The notes under the pieces were generated by a model. It saw nothing but the letters and a program-made list of their open reading frames with translations, had not been told where the DNA came from and searched no databases. Source: Gymnothorax reevesii (lineage: Eukaryota; Chordata; Actinopteri; Anguilliformes; Muraenidae). Taken from it: DNA of 64,000 nucleotides. How positions within the stretch are numbered: position 1 is the first letter of the stretch; every line of letters starts with the position of its first letter. Positions 13,801 through 26,400 of this stretch are shown here, one piece after another. The translations under genes and the position numbers were made by a program. Location: contig CM056587.1 in NCBI GenBank assembly GCA_029721435.1, forward strand, positions 18,980,667-19,044,666, in the 5' to 3' direction.

Positions 13801-14159
13801 GTTTAAATTGTTAAGCAATTAAGATCCCATCATGCGTTGCAGCATGTATAAAACACTGAGCAGGCTCAGAGGAAAAAATCCAAATAGCTTTGAAAGAAAG
13901 TTATTTATTGGGGGATGGATGCCTTCAGTCACACAGACCTCTCAACCAGCCAGTATTTCAGTGGGAGCAATGACTTCCTTATGACAAAAACATCAACATT
14001 TAGATTTTTCAGAAGGACATGTGTTAGAGAAGTCGACAATTGTGATTAAAAGTGCATATTCAATGACCGTAATTATTCAGGACAGCTGCAGAAATGCAGC
14101 TTTTCCTGTTGCAACTATTTTTGTAAAAATGTTACCACAGGGCATGATCTGACAGTGTC

Positions 14160-14470
14160 AGCAATGACAGTCTGTAGAAAACTCCAAAGAGTGGCGTGCT
14201 GTATTAAAGTTGTCATAAACCCCAGGTTGCAGACATGCATGAGAGTTCAGTGGTGAAAAAACTGCATAGACTGAGATATGGAAAAAAAGTGATGTGGTTA
14301 AATGAGTCAGCTTTTACCATATTCTTGTGAGTGAGTGACTGCGTACACTGAGAACGGTACAGGGCTGGAGGATTGACCCCAACAGTGAAGGGGTCAGGTG
14401 GCTCTGTTATGCTGGAGGGGCTGCATCTTCCTGGCTTGGCTTGGGCCCACAGGTCCCCTTATCCTGAGTG
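14160..14470 (+). pseudogene. Tc1-like transposase remnant
   Basis: The plus strand reads KKVMWLNESAFTIFL (the first catalytic site, with Asp replaced by Asn), then GSGGSVMLEGLHLPGLAWAH, matching the GGGSVMVWGCFS region of Tc1 transposases. Stops interrupt it and no ends were found. Confidence 0.5.
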
Positions 14471-15309
14471 ATCAATTTTATTCCATGAAGAAACATTTTG
14501 ATCTTCACTCAGTAATTTCATGAATTTAAAAAATAATTGTGTGAATCACTTGACGGGGCTCTCAGTCACGGGATACCAGCACAGTAGAATTATCACGGAA
14601 GATTTTGAAGCAAAGTTTAAGGATGATGATGAAATTGGCAAATGAGATAGCATCTTCAAAAATAATGATGTTCCATCCTTTAATAGACTTGGAGAGAGGC
14701 ATATGTCAAAGTGCACTGAAGCTGTTCTGAAGACTTGTGACAAACCAGTGGTTTATTTCATGCTTTTCCTCCTCTCGTCTGCGCCTATTTTTCTCCCATT
14801 GAGCTGTTTCTGATTCCCCAATTTCTGGAGTCAGCAAAACAGTGACAGATGTTGGTATTTGTAACGGGCACAGGAAGAGTAGGTGATTATCACGGTTCAC
14901 GAAAGATCAGCATATTGTTTTCACCTTGTCAACTCTAAGTTATTCTGACAGGCATCACATGCAGGATTTAACCGGCTAAAAAGAGGTTATTTGGTGATTT
15001 GGTGCAGGAGGAAACTGACTTTATGGAAGTGTCAGTTCCCTCTTCATTAGGAACATAAAAGGCTTCATAGAAAAACAGCAAAGATGACTTAAATAAAGGT
15101 TATGGACATGGTCTCTCTATAAAGTGTGAATCTTTTGTTGGGAACATTAAGCAGTGTACGGACATTACTACCATGACCGGGAGAGTATGTTTTTGCCTGT
15201 ATTATGCCCAACTTTTACCAGTTTTCCTAAAAAAGTTTAAATTAATTTCGATGATATTCTAACGTTTCCAATGATCCCAAGTATGTATGTCCTGCTGAAG
15301 TGCAGGGAG

Positions 15310-15520
15310 ATTTATTGAAAATGATGTACAAGATCTAGGTATTTTCCATCTGAAGTAATGCTGTGGCCATACAAAACATGGCATCCTGGGTTTGAATATT
15401 ACTCTAAATGTAGCTTCACTGAAGCGTTCCGAACAGCAGATACATGCAACATTGTCCTGAGATATGAAATAAAAAAGCCTTTTCTGACTTTGACACTACT
15501 TAGGTGAAAAGTTAGAGTAT
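15310..15520 (+). repeat. Diverged direct repeat, copy 2
   Basis: Carries CTGTGGCCATACAAAACATGG, CATCCTGGGTTTGA, ACATTGTCCTGAGATATGA and TTTCTGACTTTGA in the same order as 13566-13800. The pair brackets a Tc1-like remnant. Confidence 0.5.
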
Positions 15521-17230
15521 AAGGGGATAAATACAGCTGAAAGGTGATATTATGAGCCAATTATTCAGAAACCAAACATTTTAAATCCTTTTGCTAATCT
15601 TAAAAGACCTTAATAATAAAGAACAGCAATTTGGCTCACTGAATATGTTGCATTTTCCTGAAGCACTCAAAAGCCATGTGAACCTGATATTTGATATTGG
15701 TGAAAGATATAATGCTTAAAAGAAATATATTCAGCAGGCATAGCAAGTGTACTTTCTGCAAAGAATTAAATATATCATTTAGTTTCACTAAGTTGAAATT
15801 AGAGAGAGCAAGAATTTTTTTTTTTTTAAATCACAAAAGAATATTCTGATTTCACTATTTTTGGATATACCTCTTGAGCTTGTTTCTAAGGTTCATCAAA
15901 AATGGGGGGGGGAAAAGCACAATTTCAATGGATAAAAAGTTTACTGTTTAGTACGAGACACTGGTAAAATTCTAAAAAGGTAAGCAGTTCACACCCCAGC
16001 TACAGCACTACTTAACAAGCCAATTAAAATTAGATTTCAAATAAACCTCTCAGCACAAAACAAGTTCATAATTTTTTTGGGACATTAATTTCCAACCGAA
16101 TGTTGTCAAAACTAAAATCCTTTCTGGAAAAGACCAAGCCAGAAGTGACTCAATTTATTTCACTCCAATTCATTAACTCATTCACTCTCCAGGCACAACA
16201 GTCGAGAACATATACTCAGTGGAACCAAATTATCTGTGTGCATTACAGCTGAGATTTTAGATATAAAAATGTACAATATAAAAATTTTACATACATTACT
16301 TTGTACAAAGAGTTTTAAAATCTGTATACAGTTAGAAATTAGAAAAACTTAAGCTTTAAAGCCAAAATGAAGCAGGCCAATGAACCAGCAGTAAAGAACT
16401 TGTTGCCAATAAAAAAAAATATATATATATATATCCCATCTTGGCAAGTATGTCTGTGTCTGACATGCACCAGAGCAAATAATAAAAAAAAAAAGAATAA
16501 ATTGGGACTTCCAAGAGTAGGAGGCAATTCTGTTAGAATCTAACAGAATAATAGTAAATGAGGTAAATGACAAGAAAACAACAGTGAGGTCCCAAAATCA
16601 GGAGACATATCTTTTCATGACATCACCTCAAAATCTGTACAAAGATATACTGGCACAATAAGAATAATACTGCTTAAGAATAGCAATAGTGAGCATCAAT
16701 CACACCAATAGGAGGTGCAAAAGCAAATTTGTTTGAATGGGGTGAAAAGTCAGTGAAGAGGTAACGTTACGTCTTGAAAACAAATTCACTTCAGGAGTTT
16801 TTGTAAGTTCTAATCAAGCCCACACCTTCTAATCCCAGTGGTACAGGTCACACTAGCAGAACTTATGTCCATATCACCAAACACTGAATGGACTTATGGT
16901 TCTGGAGAATGTACCCCCACATAGACCAATGATTAACTCTACATTGTTGCCCTGCCCCATGGGGAAGAGGTGTCGTTTTCGGTGGCATTCGTTTGTCTGC
17001 GAGTCTTTGTGCCTGTCAGCAGTGTAGCGCTGAAACGGTTCCATGAAATTTCACAAAATTTTCAGCAAAGGTGTGCAGTAGTCGAAGGATCACCTGATTA
17101 AATTTTGGACCTTGCTGCGTCAAGTTCAATAAAAAATTGGAAATTTTTAAAAAGTCTCCCTAAGACTTGTACCACTTGTTCCTCTCCAGTACCTTACCGC
17201 TGCTGTGCTGTGCAGTGGCTCCTGTTTCCC
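15521..17230. other. cd101 3' flank
   Basis: Includes the presumed cd101 3' UTR up to about 16150 and a repeat-like stretch near 16970-17110 (GTTTGTCTGCGAGTC, GAAATTTCACAAAATTTTC). An AT microsatellite lies at 16420-16433. No coding sequence. Confidence 0.4.
16154..16159 (-). terminator. candidate polyadenylation signal for cd101
   Basis: AATAAA on the minus strand, about 1.07 kb past the cd101 stop. It is the first exact hexamer I find downstream. The implied 3' UTR includes a dispersed repeat near 16970-17110. Weak evidence. Confidence 0.3.
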
Positions 17231-17418
17231 TCAAGGCTTCAGCGGGTTGCTTTCCGCCCACAGGGTTCGTTCTGAATTCTTTTTGGCTGACTTGCTCCCT
17301 GCCTTCCATAATTTGTAAGACAGGACCCCAGTCACCAGTATGAGGAGAATAATGACGATGATGAGCACGATCGGGAATATTCCGTGGTCACACTCAGATT
17401 CCAGCATTTTTGCAGCAC
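17231..17418 (-). CDS. cd101: cd101 exon 12: stalk, membrane helix and cytoplasmic tail
   Basis: Residues 1338-1399, with acceptor CTGAAG before 17418 and stop TGA at 17233-17231. A short stalk (SECDHG) leads into the hydrophobic helix IFPIVLIIVIILLILVTGVL. The 27-residue tail is basic and Ser-rich and ends RTLWAESNPLKP, similar in style to the human CD101 juxtamembrane tail (KARK...KALW). It contains no ITIM; the only Tyr lies at the membrane edge. The tail stops about where the acidic extension of human CD101 would begin. Confidence 0.8.
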
Positions 17419-20400
17419 CTTCAGGACAGGATAAGGAAATAGACATTAGAAACGTTGGATGAACCCATTTGCAGATCTTTGCCAAGTGCTCTCTTCCCAT
17501 GCCATCTGAATCTCTGCATTGAGAAGCCACAATGCAAGTCCTATGCTAACCTTTCAGCAAGTAGTAGCTTGCTACCGATATCATAACTATCACCTCAAGA
17601 ACTCGAAATGCCAACCTCAGCATTAAAATGTAATTATGTTTAACCTTTTCAATGGAGACACACAGATGGGATTTGGTAAACAAATAATTTTCAGTAAAAG
17701 GTTGTAAAAGGAAGACATACTGCCACTTATGAAAGGCCCAGTTTTTAAGTACATAAAATAAAGCACTCAATATTTAATGCTCCAAAGAACAATTAGAGCC
17801 ATTTATTTTACAATGTAACTATTGACACTGTAAAATTGATTTTTTTTTTTTTGTGTGTGTGGAGGAGACTGGAAATGTGCTCTTTGATTTTCATTTGCTC
17901 CTCGGAGTTATTTTCTCATACTACCTGGCAAAAAAAAAGTATTGGATTTTTTTTTTTTTTTTGACCACCATTGTTGGACATTAGGTTTAAGCCAAAAACA
18001 AGCTCGATTAAAAATACAGTGCGCTCCATAAATATCGCAACCTTTGGTTAAGATGTGTTCTTTAGCTTCTAATAAATTCAGTTTTTTTATAAATAATATA
18101 GGACCACAATGAAAAAAAGAAAATACAAGTGCATTTATTCAGTGGGAAAAAAATCCCACATTAAGAAATTATTCTTTTACATCAAATCATGTGCGCACCC
18201 CTGATGTTAATACTTTGTACAACCCCCTTTTGCCAACAAAACAGCACCTAATCTTCTCCTTTAATGTTTCACAAGATGTGAGAATACAGAAAGAGGGATC
18301 TTTGGCCATTCCTCTTTGCACAATCTCTCCAAATCATCCAGCGACCTGGGTCCTCTCCTCTGCACTCTCCTCTTCAGCTCACTCCACAGGTTTTCAAAGG
18401 GGGTGAGGTCTGGGGACTGAGATGGCCATGGGAGGAGCTTGATGCTGTGTCTGGTGAACCATTTAAGCGTTCATGATGCCATGCACCCCAACAAGGTTCC
18501 CAGGGCCTCTGGAGGAGAAACAGGCCCACAGCATCACTGATCCTCCCCCATATTTCACAGTGGGCATGAGGTGCTTTTCTGCATACTCATCTTTTGTGTT
18601 CCGCCAGACCCACTGGGAATGTTTGTTGCTAAAAAGCTCTATCTTGGTCTCATCTGACAAAAGCACACGGTCCCAGTTGAAGTCCCAGTTCCGCTTAGCG
18701 AACTCCAGATGTTTGCATTTATGATTGTGAGTGAGAAAAGGTTTTTTCCATGCATGCCTCCCAAACAGCTTGTAAGCATGTAGATAGTGCCTGATGGTTG
18801 TTTTGGAGACTCTGTGACCCCAAGATGCTACCATTTGTTGCAATTCTTTAACAGTGAGCTTTGGAGAACTTTTTATTTCTCTTACCATCCTCCTCACTGT
18901 GCAAGGTGGCAAAATAACCTTGCGTCCTCGTTCAGGCTTGTTTACCACTGTTATAGTTGTTTTAAACTTCTTAATGATTCCTCTGACAGTAGATATGTGC
19001 AGGTGTAGGCGAGTAGCTATTTTCTTGTGGCCATTGCCTGACTTGTGAAGGTCGACACACATCTGCCTTGCTTGAATGGTGTGTTCCTTTGTCTTTCCCA
19101 TGTTGAACAGTGAATAAGAGAAATGGCCTCTGTGTCACGTCATATTTATACCCCAGGGAAACAGGAAGTGATGATTTACCAATTAAATGTTCCTAGGAAC
19201 TCTGATCAACTTTGTACCCTACTGAAGAAATGACAGAAATACTTCAATTACATTTAATTCCCAGGAATTGTTAGGGGTGCCTATAATTGTGGAACAGGTG
19301 ATTTTATGAAAAATAATTATTTCTTAGTCAGGGATTTTTTTCCCCTTAAAATTCACTTGAGTTGAAGGTTACATTTTTCTACAATTTTAGGTGTGAGAGT
19401 ATGCTTCTGCAATAAAAATTGAATTTATTTTAAGGCGATTAACACATCTCAACCAGGGGTGCCAATGATTACGAAGGCCGCTGTAATCAAATAATCTTGA
19501 TCAAATAATCTTGTAAAATCCAAGTCATGTAATAAGATGGCACAGAGGCTCATAATACCAGTTAGCATGAGATAACACTCAGGGAAGGCAAGGAAATGTA
19601 TCCACTGGTTCATTGCAGCCAACAACTTGCATCACGTACAACCTTCGAAAAATTGGCTGGGAACTAAACATTCATAGTGGAGATCAAATGTTTACCTTGT
19701 GCGGGGAATGAAACAGCCAGGTACCCAGATGTGCCTTCTGTAATCTTCCTCCAGGTGTTGCTGGGAGACAGAAGCCACTCTTCCACCTGGCAGTAGTACT
19801 GGCCGCCATCTGATGGCTCAGCGTCAGGGACAGTGAGAGTGAACACAGTGGGTTGGGGACGGCCGAAGAGAAGACGCTTTCTACTCTTGTCCAGGTGCTG
19901 CAGGGTGGAGTCACGACTGGCTCTGAAAATGGGCTGGGGTGCCTCTCCCTTTTCCGCCAGCCGATGCCACCATGTTACCTCAAAAACGGACCCGTCGCTT
20001 GAATACGAGGTGATGTTGCAGATGATCGTGAAGTTTCCCAGCGTGTTGTTCATGGTGACGTTTTCGGCTTGTTTCAGTACATGCAGGTTTCCCCCTTTGT
20101 GCAACAAATTCAGCATGAAGCAGTCAAGATGCAGCATGTGAAATCAATAATATTGTTTCATTCAATGCAGAATTATAAGAAAAGATCACTGAAATCTAAT
20201 TCATGCAGTCTGGCAGCCTTAGCAGTAAGACATGGGAATGGGATAGAGGCCATCAACTTGAGGGTATAATGAGGGAACAATGCATAATTAGCAGTAGAAC
20301 GTAACAGGTCTTTGTCAGATGCATTTAAAACCTATTCTTTCAATGATGAATTAAAACATGATGACCACCTACATAATGTCCAGTAAGTCATACACAAGCC

Positions 20401-23400
20401 ATAAAGAAGTTCTGGCCCAATGAGCTATGGACTCTCCAAAACCCCCTGAAGGTGCCCAGTGGTATCTGGGGTTAAGATGCTGGAAATAGATCTTTCAAGT
20501 TCCTGTTGACATTCAATTGAACTGAAATCTGGGAAATTTGGAAGCAAATTTCGAAGCGAGGCAAATACCTTGAACTCTTCATCATATTCATCAAACTATT
20601 CCAAAAACAATTTGTGTTGTGTGGCAGGGCACATTATTTGCTGAACGAGACCACCGCCATCACAGAATATCGGCGCTATGTAGTGGGGGTACTTGGACTA
20701 CTACTATGTTGACATTTGTGGCCCTTGTCAAATTGACATCCACATGAATACTTGGGCCTATGGAACATTTCCCATGCAGCACATCCCACCCCTTCCATAA
20801 GCTTGTGTTCTTACATGGTGCCATCTCTTCATACCTAGCCGTTGACACAATGTAAAATAAATCGGGATGCATCAGAGCAGATGACCCTCTGCCATTGCTC
20901 TGAAGACCAATTTTGACACTTGTGCATCCATTTGGGGAATTTTGATTGTGAACAAGTGTTAGCGCAGGCATTCTGAACGGTCTGCGGAGATGCAGCCCCA
21001 CACATGTTTGTTGTGACATGTTCATCCCATAAGTATCATTAGAATTTTCTGGGTCTTTTGACACAGCAGCCTTTCTGTGGGTTTGGAACAGACAGGATAG
21101 CCTTTGTTGGTCTGGAGCATAGATGAGCCTTGGGTTCCCAACATTCTGTCGCCAGTCTGTGGTTTGTTCTTCCACAGACCACGATCAATAGGTATTCACC
21201 ACTGCTGATGAGGAGCACCCCACAAGCCTGGTCATTTCAAAAGATGCTGAAATCCAGTTGTCTGCCCACAAAAAATTGACCTTTGTTTGGAACTTACATC
21301 ATCCCACTTCTCCCACATCCAGCAAGTTGACTTTGAGAACCTGCTGTTTGTATACCATCTAATGTATCCCAGAGCTTCACCAGCGCCATAATTACAAGAT
21401 TATGGCATTCCCTTCATTATATTTTGGCCCTTTGGTCAATATTTTCGAAGGACATTAGTGGGATCTTTAATAGTCACAAGACTATTCCCTGCAATGTGAA
21501 GGTAATTCCCACCTATCTTAAATCATTTTTAGCAGAACAATAGAATTTGATTGATCACTGAATAACGGTGAACATACCTGTCCGATTAACGATAACGGTG
21601 GTGAACCCGGAGTGGTCGGTTGCACTCTGCAGCCAATTCCCCTCACAGTCGAGCTGGTACTCGTCAACTTGGCAGGAGTAGCGGCCACTGTCCTCGGAAT
21701 CCATGTTCTCAATAATGAGGCTGAAGGACCCCAGGGAAGGTCTGTTCAAATGTATCCTATTCATCAGTTCCTTGTGCTCACTATTGTAATCCAGCAGAGC
21801 TTCGTGGTTGAACCTAATCAGAAAGATCCGCTCAGAGGAATCCACCGGAATGAAGTTCCATGTGAACGAGTAATGCGAGGAGGGTTTGATGCTGTCTCTG
21901 CCCACTTGACATTGTAGTACCGCAGAATCTCCCTCTTGAATGCGGATATCAACATCAGACTTCTGCACGGAAAATTTACTATGTGCTGAAAAGGGAGGAG
22001 TTTTGCACATTCTCAACTCTGTATCCATGCAACAAATAAATGTCATTTTATTATGCAATACAGTGAAAAAGCATTTGGGCGGCACTGGTTGCAGCAAGAT
22101 ATACTGAGGCAAAAAAGAAACTTCACACTCATAAATTTGTAAATATTTTCTTGAAACTTTTAATGAAAGAGTTTGTATTATCACTAGGGGTAAATGCGTT
22201 GTCAAAGACATCATGACACACATCAACTCCGACGTGCATAGGTACGTAGCTCGTGCGAGCGTACATTAAGCTAAAACCATGTTTTCTCGTGTTCCCAGTC
22301 CCATCACCATATGAGAGATGCGCAACTGAGCTGACGTTAGCACGTTAGAGTGACATCTCAGAAAAACAGGTTTTTACAGTTAATTATTCGTTGATTTTCA
22401 ATGCCATGGCTGTCAAACATTCAGCGTGAACGTGCCATTGGCATGCTGAATACGGAAACGTCCGTGACTGACGTTGCAAGGGTTATGGGATGCAGTCGAT
22501 GGACTACATGATATTTGGACATATCCCCAACAAACTGGCACCACAGCTGACCGACCTCGTTCTTGTAGCCCACGTGTGACGTCAAAAGCAGAAGACTGAC
22601 AAATTGTCTTACGTCATTTGCATAATCGATTTGTCACTGCAACGTCCACTAGGAATGAATTGCTTAGAGGTCGTGTGACTGCCTAAACCATACGTAATCG
22701 CCTGCGCACTGCTCTTATTCAAGTTGTAACTTACCATTCTTACTCTTGGACATTTCCGTAGCATTTCCGGTGGAATTGGTTACATTATGAACATTATTTT
22801 TATGATACACCATCTTTAATGAGTACAGAATTAAATAAAATCATTATTTAAAACCTCATTTCTTGTATGTTCAACTTATCGACCTCCAAACGAGTGTGAA
22901 TTTTTTATTTTGGCTGAGTATACTTAGTCTTTATACATGCATATAGCAAATGACCCAATATTATAGATTCTGTGACCATTTCTACCCATTCTATTCTAGC
23001 ATGTTAAACTTGAATTCCATCTCAATTTTGCTACAAGGGCAGGCCGAGAGTATGCGCCTCTTTTGTGAAGATACTTCTGAGACTACATTGCAGGAGAGTT
23101 GACCCTTACCTTGTTTTTGGAATGACACTGCCAGATTCCCAGATGTGTCCTCTGCGATCTTGCGCCAGGTGTTTCTGGGTGAGAGCAGCCACTCTTCCAC
23201 TTGGCAGTAGTACTGGCCGCTGTCAGAGAGCTCAGCGTCAGGGAAACTGAGGGTGAACAGAGTTGATTGGGGACGGCCGAAGAGAAGACGCTGTCTCCCC
23301 TTGTCAAGGTGCTGTAGGGTGGAGTCACGTCTCGCTCTGAAAATGGGCTGGGGTGCCCCTTCCCTATCCAGCTGCCGATGCCACCAGGTCACTTCAAAAG

Positions 23401-26400
23401 CTGAGGCAATGCTCGAGTATGTGGTGATGTTGCAGATGATCAGGAAGCTGCCTTGCTGATCACTGATGGTAACGGCTGCATCGTCTTTCAGTACATGCAG
23501 GTTACTCTCTGTTTGTGAGATATTCAGGGAGCAGGTTAGATTTTTAAGTGCTCAGACATCAATCACAACTAAGAAACTGCAAAACATTCTTCAGTGAAGA
23601 ACAAACTGCTATACCCAAGTCAAACACCTACCACAGACAGGAAGATTAGTTATGAAAGGGTTTGTAAGCATTAGCAAGGATGGACGTAGTTCCCTGATCA
23701 GAACAAAATATTTCTCGCTTTGGGTAGGGTGCGCACATCCAAAGTCACTTTTTACAGGTGCCAGACAATAGTGTCAGACAGTTGAAAAAGGTAGGTCTGC
23801 ACACAGCCAAATGAGCTCCAAAAAATAATATGCCTGACGAAGATCCAGGGTGATCGAAACGTTGCTTGTTTTAATTTAATTAAATTAAGCTTACTTTTTG
23901 GAGCTCATTTGGCAATGTGCAGACCTACCTTTTTCAACAAAATATTTCTGCCACCATTAACCACTTAACCGAAGTCTCTTGCCAATCATGCATGCTTTGC
24001 CTCCTTCCTTTCTTTGCTTCTAGTTCCACTCATCAGGAAGTTGGGAAGAGAGTGCAGGATGCGTGGCCATGAGAATAGACTAAATTTGATTTAGTCAAAT
24101 GGGATAGAGGTGGGTAGGCTGATTGTTCATACTTCATGCATTAAAAAAAAAAAAAGGTTGAACTTGCTGTTCCTAACTCGAGATATTTTCGGGAAACTTC
24201 AAGTACCAAGCTAACTGCTCCTTGATGGAATATTTATTAAATTACATTGTCTAATGATCATTGGGTCAGGCAAGAAACAAGGAGAGTAGGAAGGGCAAAA
24301 TACGCGATTGGGATGGGACTACAGTACAGCAGAGAATGGAAAGTGAATGTGTCCATCAACCACTCATAGGGAAAAGTAGGACATACCGATGTGAAGGACA
24401 CGGACACTGGTGACCCCTGAATGGTCGGTGGCTTTCTGCAGCCACTTTCCCTCACAGTCGAGCTGGTACTCCTCCACCTGGCAGGAGTAGTGGCCGCTGT
24501 CTGTGGGGTCCATGTTATCAATGGAGAGGCTGAAGGACCCCAGGGAGGGTCTATACAAATGTATCCTCTTCATCAGCTCCATGTTCACGCCGCTGTAATC
24601 CAGCAGAGCTTCGTGGCTGAGCTTCATCAGCATCACTCGCTCAGAAGAGTTCATCGGGACGAAGAACCAGGTGACGGAGTATTGAGAAGCTGACAAGATG
24701 CTGCCTGAACCCAGAGTGCAGTTCAGGAGCACCTGTTCGCTCTCTCGAACGGTGAGCTTCGATGCGACTTTAGTCACGCTGAAATGACTCTCTGTTGGGG
24801 GAAAGAGAATGTAGACACCGTGACATGAGCGGGCACAATCCAATGTAAGAACAGCCACCGACTACTGTAGGACTAAATTCTTGAGGCTTGAAAACCAAAT
24901 AGTTAAATGGTCTTCTCCACAGATTGGTGAGTCACAGCTTTTTACAGTTACAGCGGATCTACAGCTTCCTCTATTTGAAATGATGAACCCCACCCTCTAC
25001 ACAGCGAGTTCCATCTTCTTCCCTCTGGACGGAGGTTTCTAGTCCCCAAAGTTAGAACCAAACATTACAGAAACAGCTTTGTTCCTGCTGCCATTATTGA
25101 ATTGAACAAGCCGTAGAGATTTTGCACATAATTTTGCACAATTAGCATCTACTGCAGAGGTATTATTTATTTATCCATTTATTTCTATAGGTTTTAAATT
25201 TACTTTTACCCTGGCTTTTATCCAGAGGCTGTTTATTTTGGTTATTTATTTGTACTTTTCTTTGTATTGATGTTTCTTTCCCTCTCTAGTGTCCTGACTG
25301 GTGGAGTCTTGGGGTACTTTTATCATGTGTTCTGTTTTGTGTTTGTTTTATGTTATATTTGTACTGTAACTGTGTATAAATGGATGGCATTATTTCATTT
25401 CACTGCAGAACAAATCTACCTTCGGGTATTTATAAAGTAACCTGAACCTGAACCTGAACAGAAGCGATTAATAGCAGAGTCTTGGAGACCCACAGCTGGT
25501 ATCTTTTGGTGGAGGCTGTATGAAAAATTACGCCAAAGTGTGCATTCTCCGCTGGACACTCCAAAACTGGAGTAGCCGGGCCAGGAGGCATAGTTCACCC
25601 AAAAATTAAAATTGTGTCATTTGAAGTCTCCATTGACTTCAGTTGTTCTGGAGAAGGCTGCTATGGATTTGTGCTGATACACTCCAAATTTGTAGTGTGG
25701 ATAAACAAACTTTGCACATGTTTCAACTGGCATGGAGCTGAGCAGACAATGAGAAAATTTTTATTTTTGGGTGATCTGTTCTTTTAACCCCTGAGGGCCA
25801 TCCCTATCCAATCAGAGCCTTTCCAGACCTGTTATTAGGCTTATTGAGTTAACGGGTGCTTCTCATAACTTTTGTTCATCCTTGCTCATTTATTCATTTG
25901 TTCCTTTATTTTTGTCCAAGTACTACAACTGGCTGGGGAAGTACTTCTTCTCCCTAAGTCTCCAGTAAGAACATATGAGAAGAAACCCAATTTTATTTGC
26001 CTTTTTTTCCCTTGCTGTGCCAGTGCCTTGAGGGGAATCGCTGCCCATCATTACCAGGAGTGGTGACGGCTGGTCTCTAGCCTCGTGACATTCCACTGCC
26101 TTATGTGTGGTCACATGACTTTGAAAATAAAATGGCTGTTCAGGTACCTTGTGGGCTTATGAGGAGCTGTGTGACGGTAGATGTTGATGCCAGTGGGGCC
26201 CAGGCTCCATGCGGGTCCTGTAGCCATTCCTCCACCACGCAGTAGTACAGGCCACTGTCGCCGGTCCCAGCCTGCCTCAGGACAAGTTCATATGAACGGA
26301 TCTTCCGCCGGATGAGGCTGTATTTCTGTTCTGCCTCCACATCCAATACAAAGTCTTTGTCTGCTTGCAGAATGGTTTTGTTCTGTCCCACCTCTGGCTG

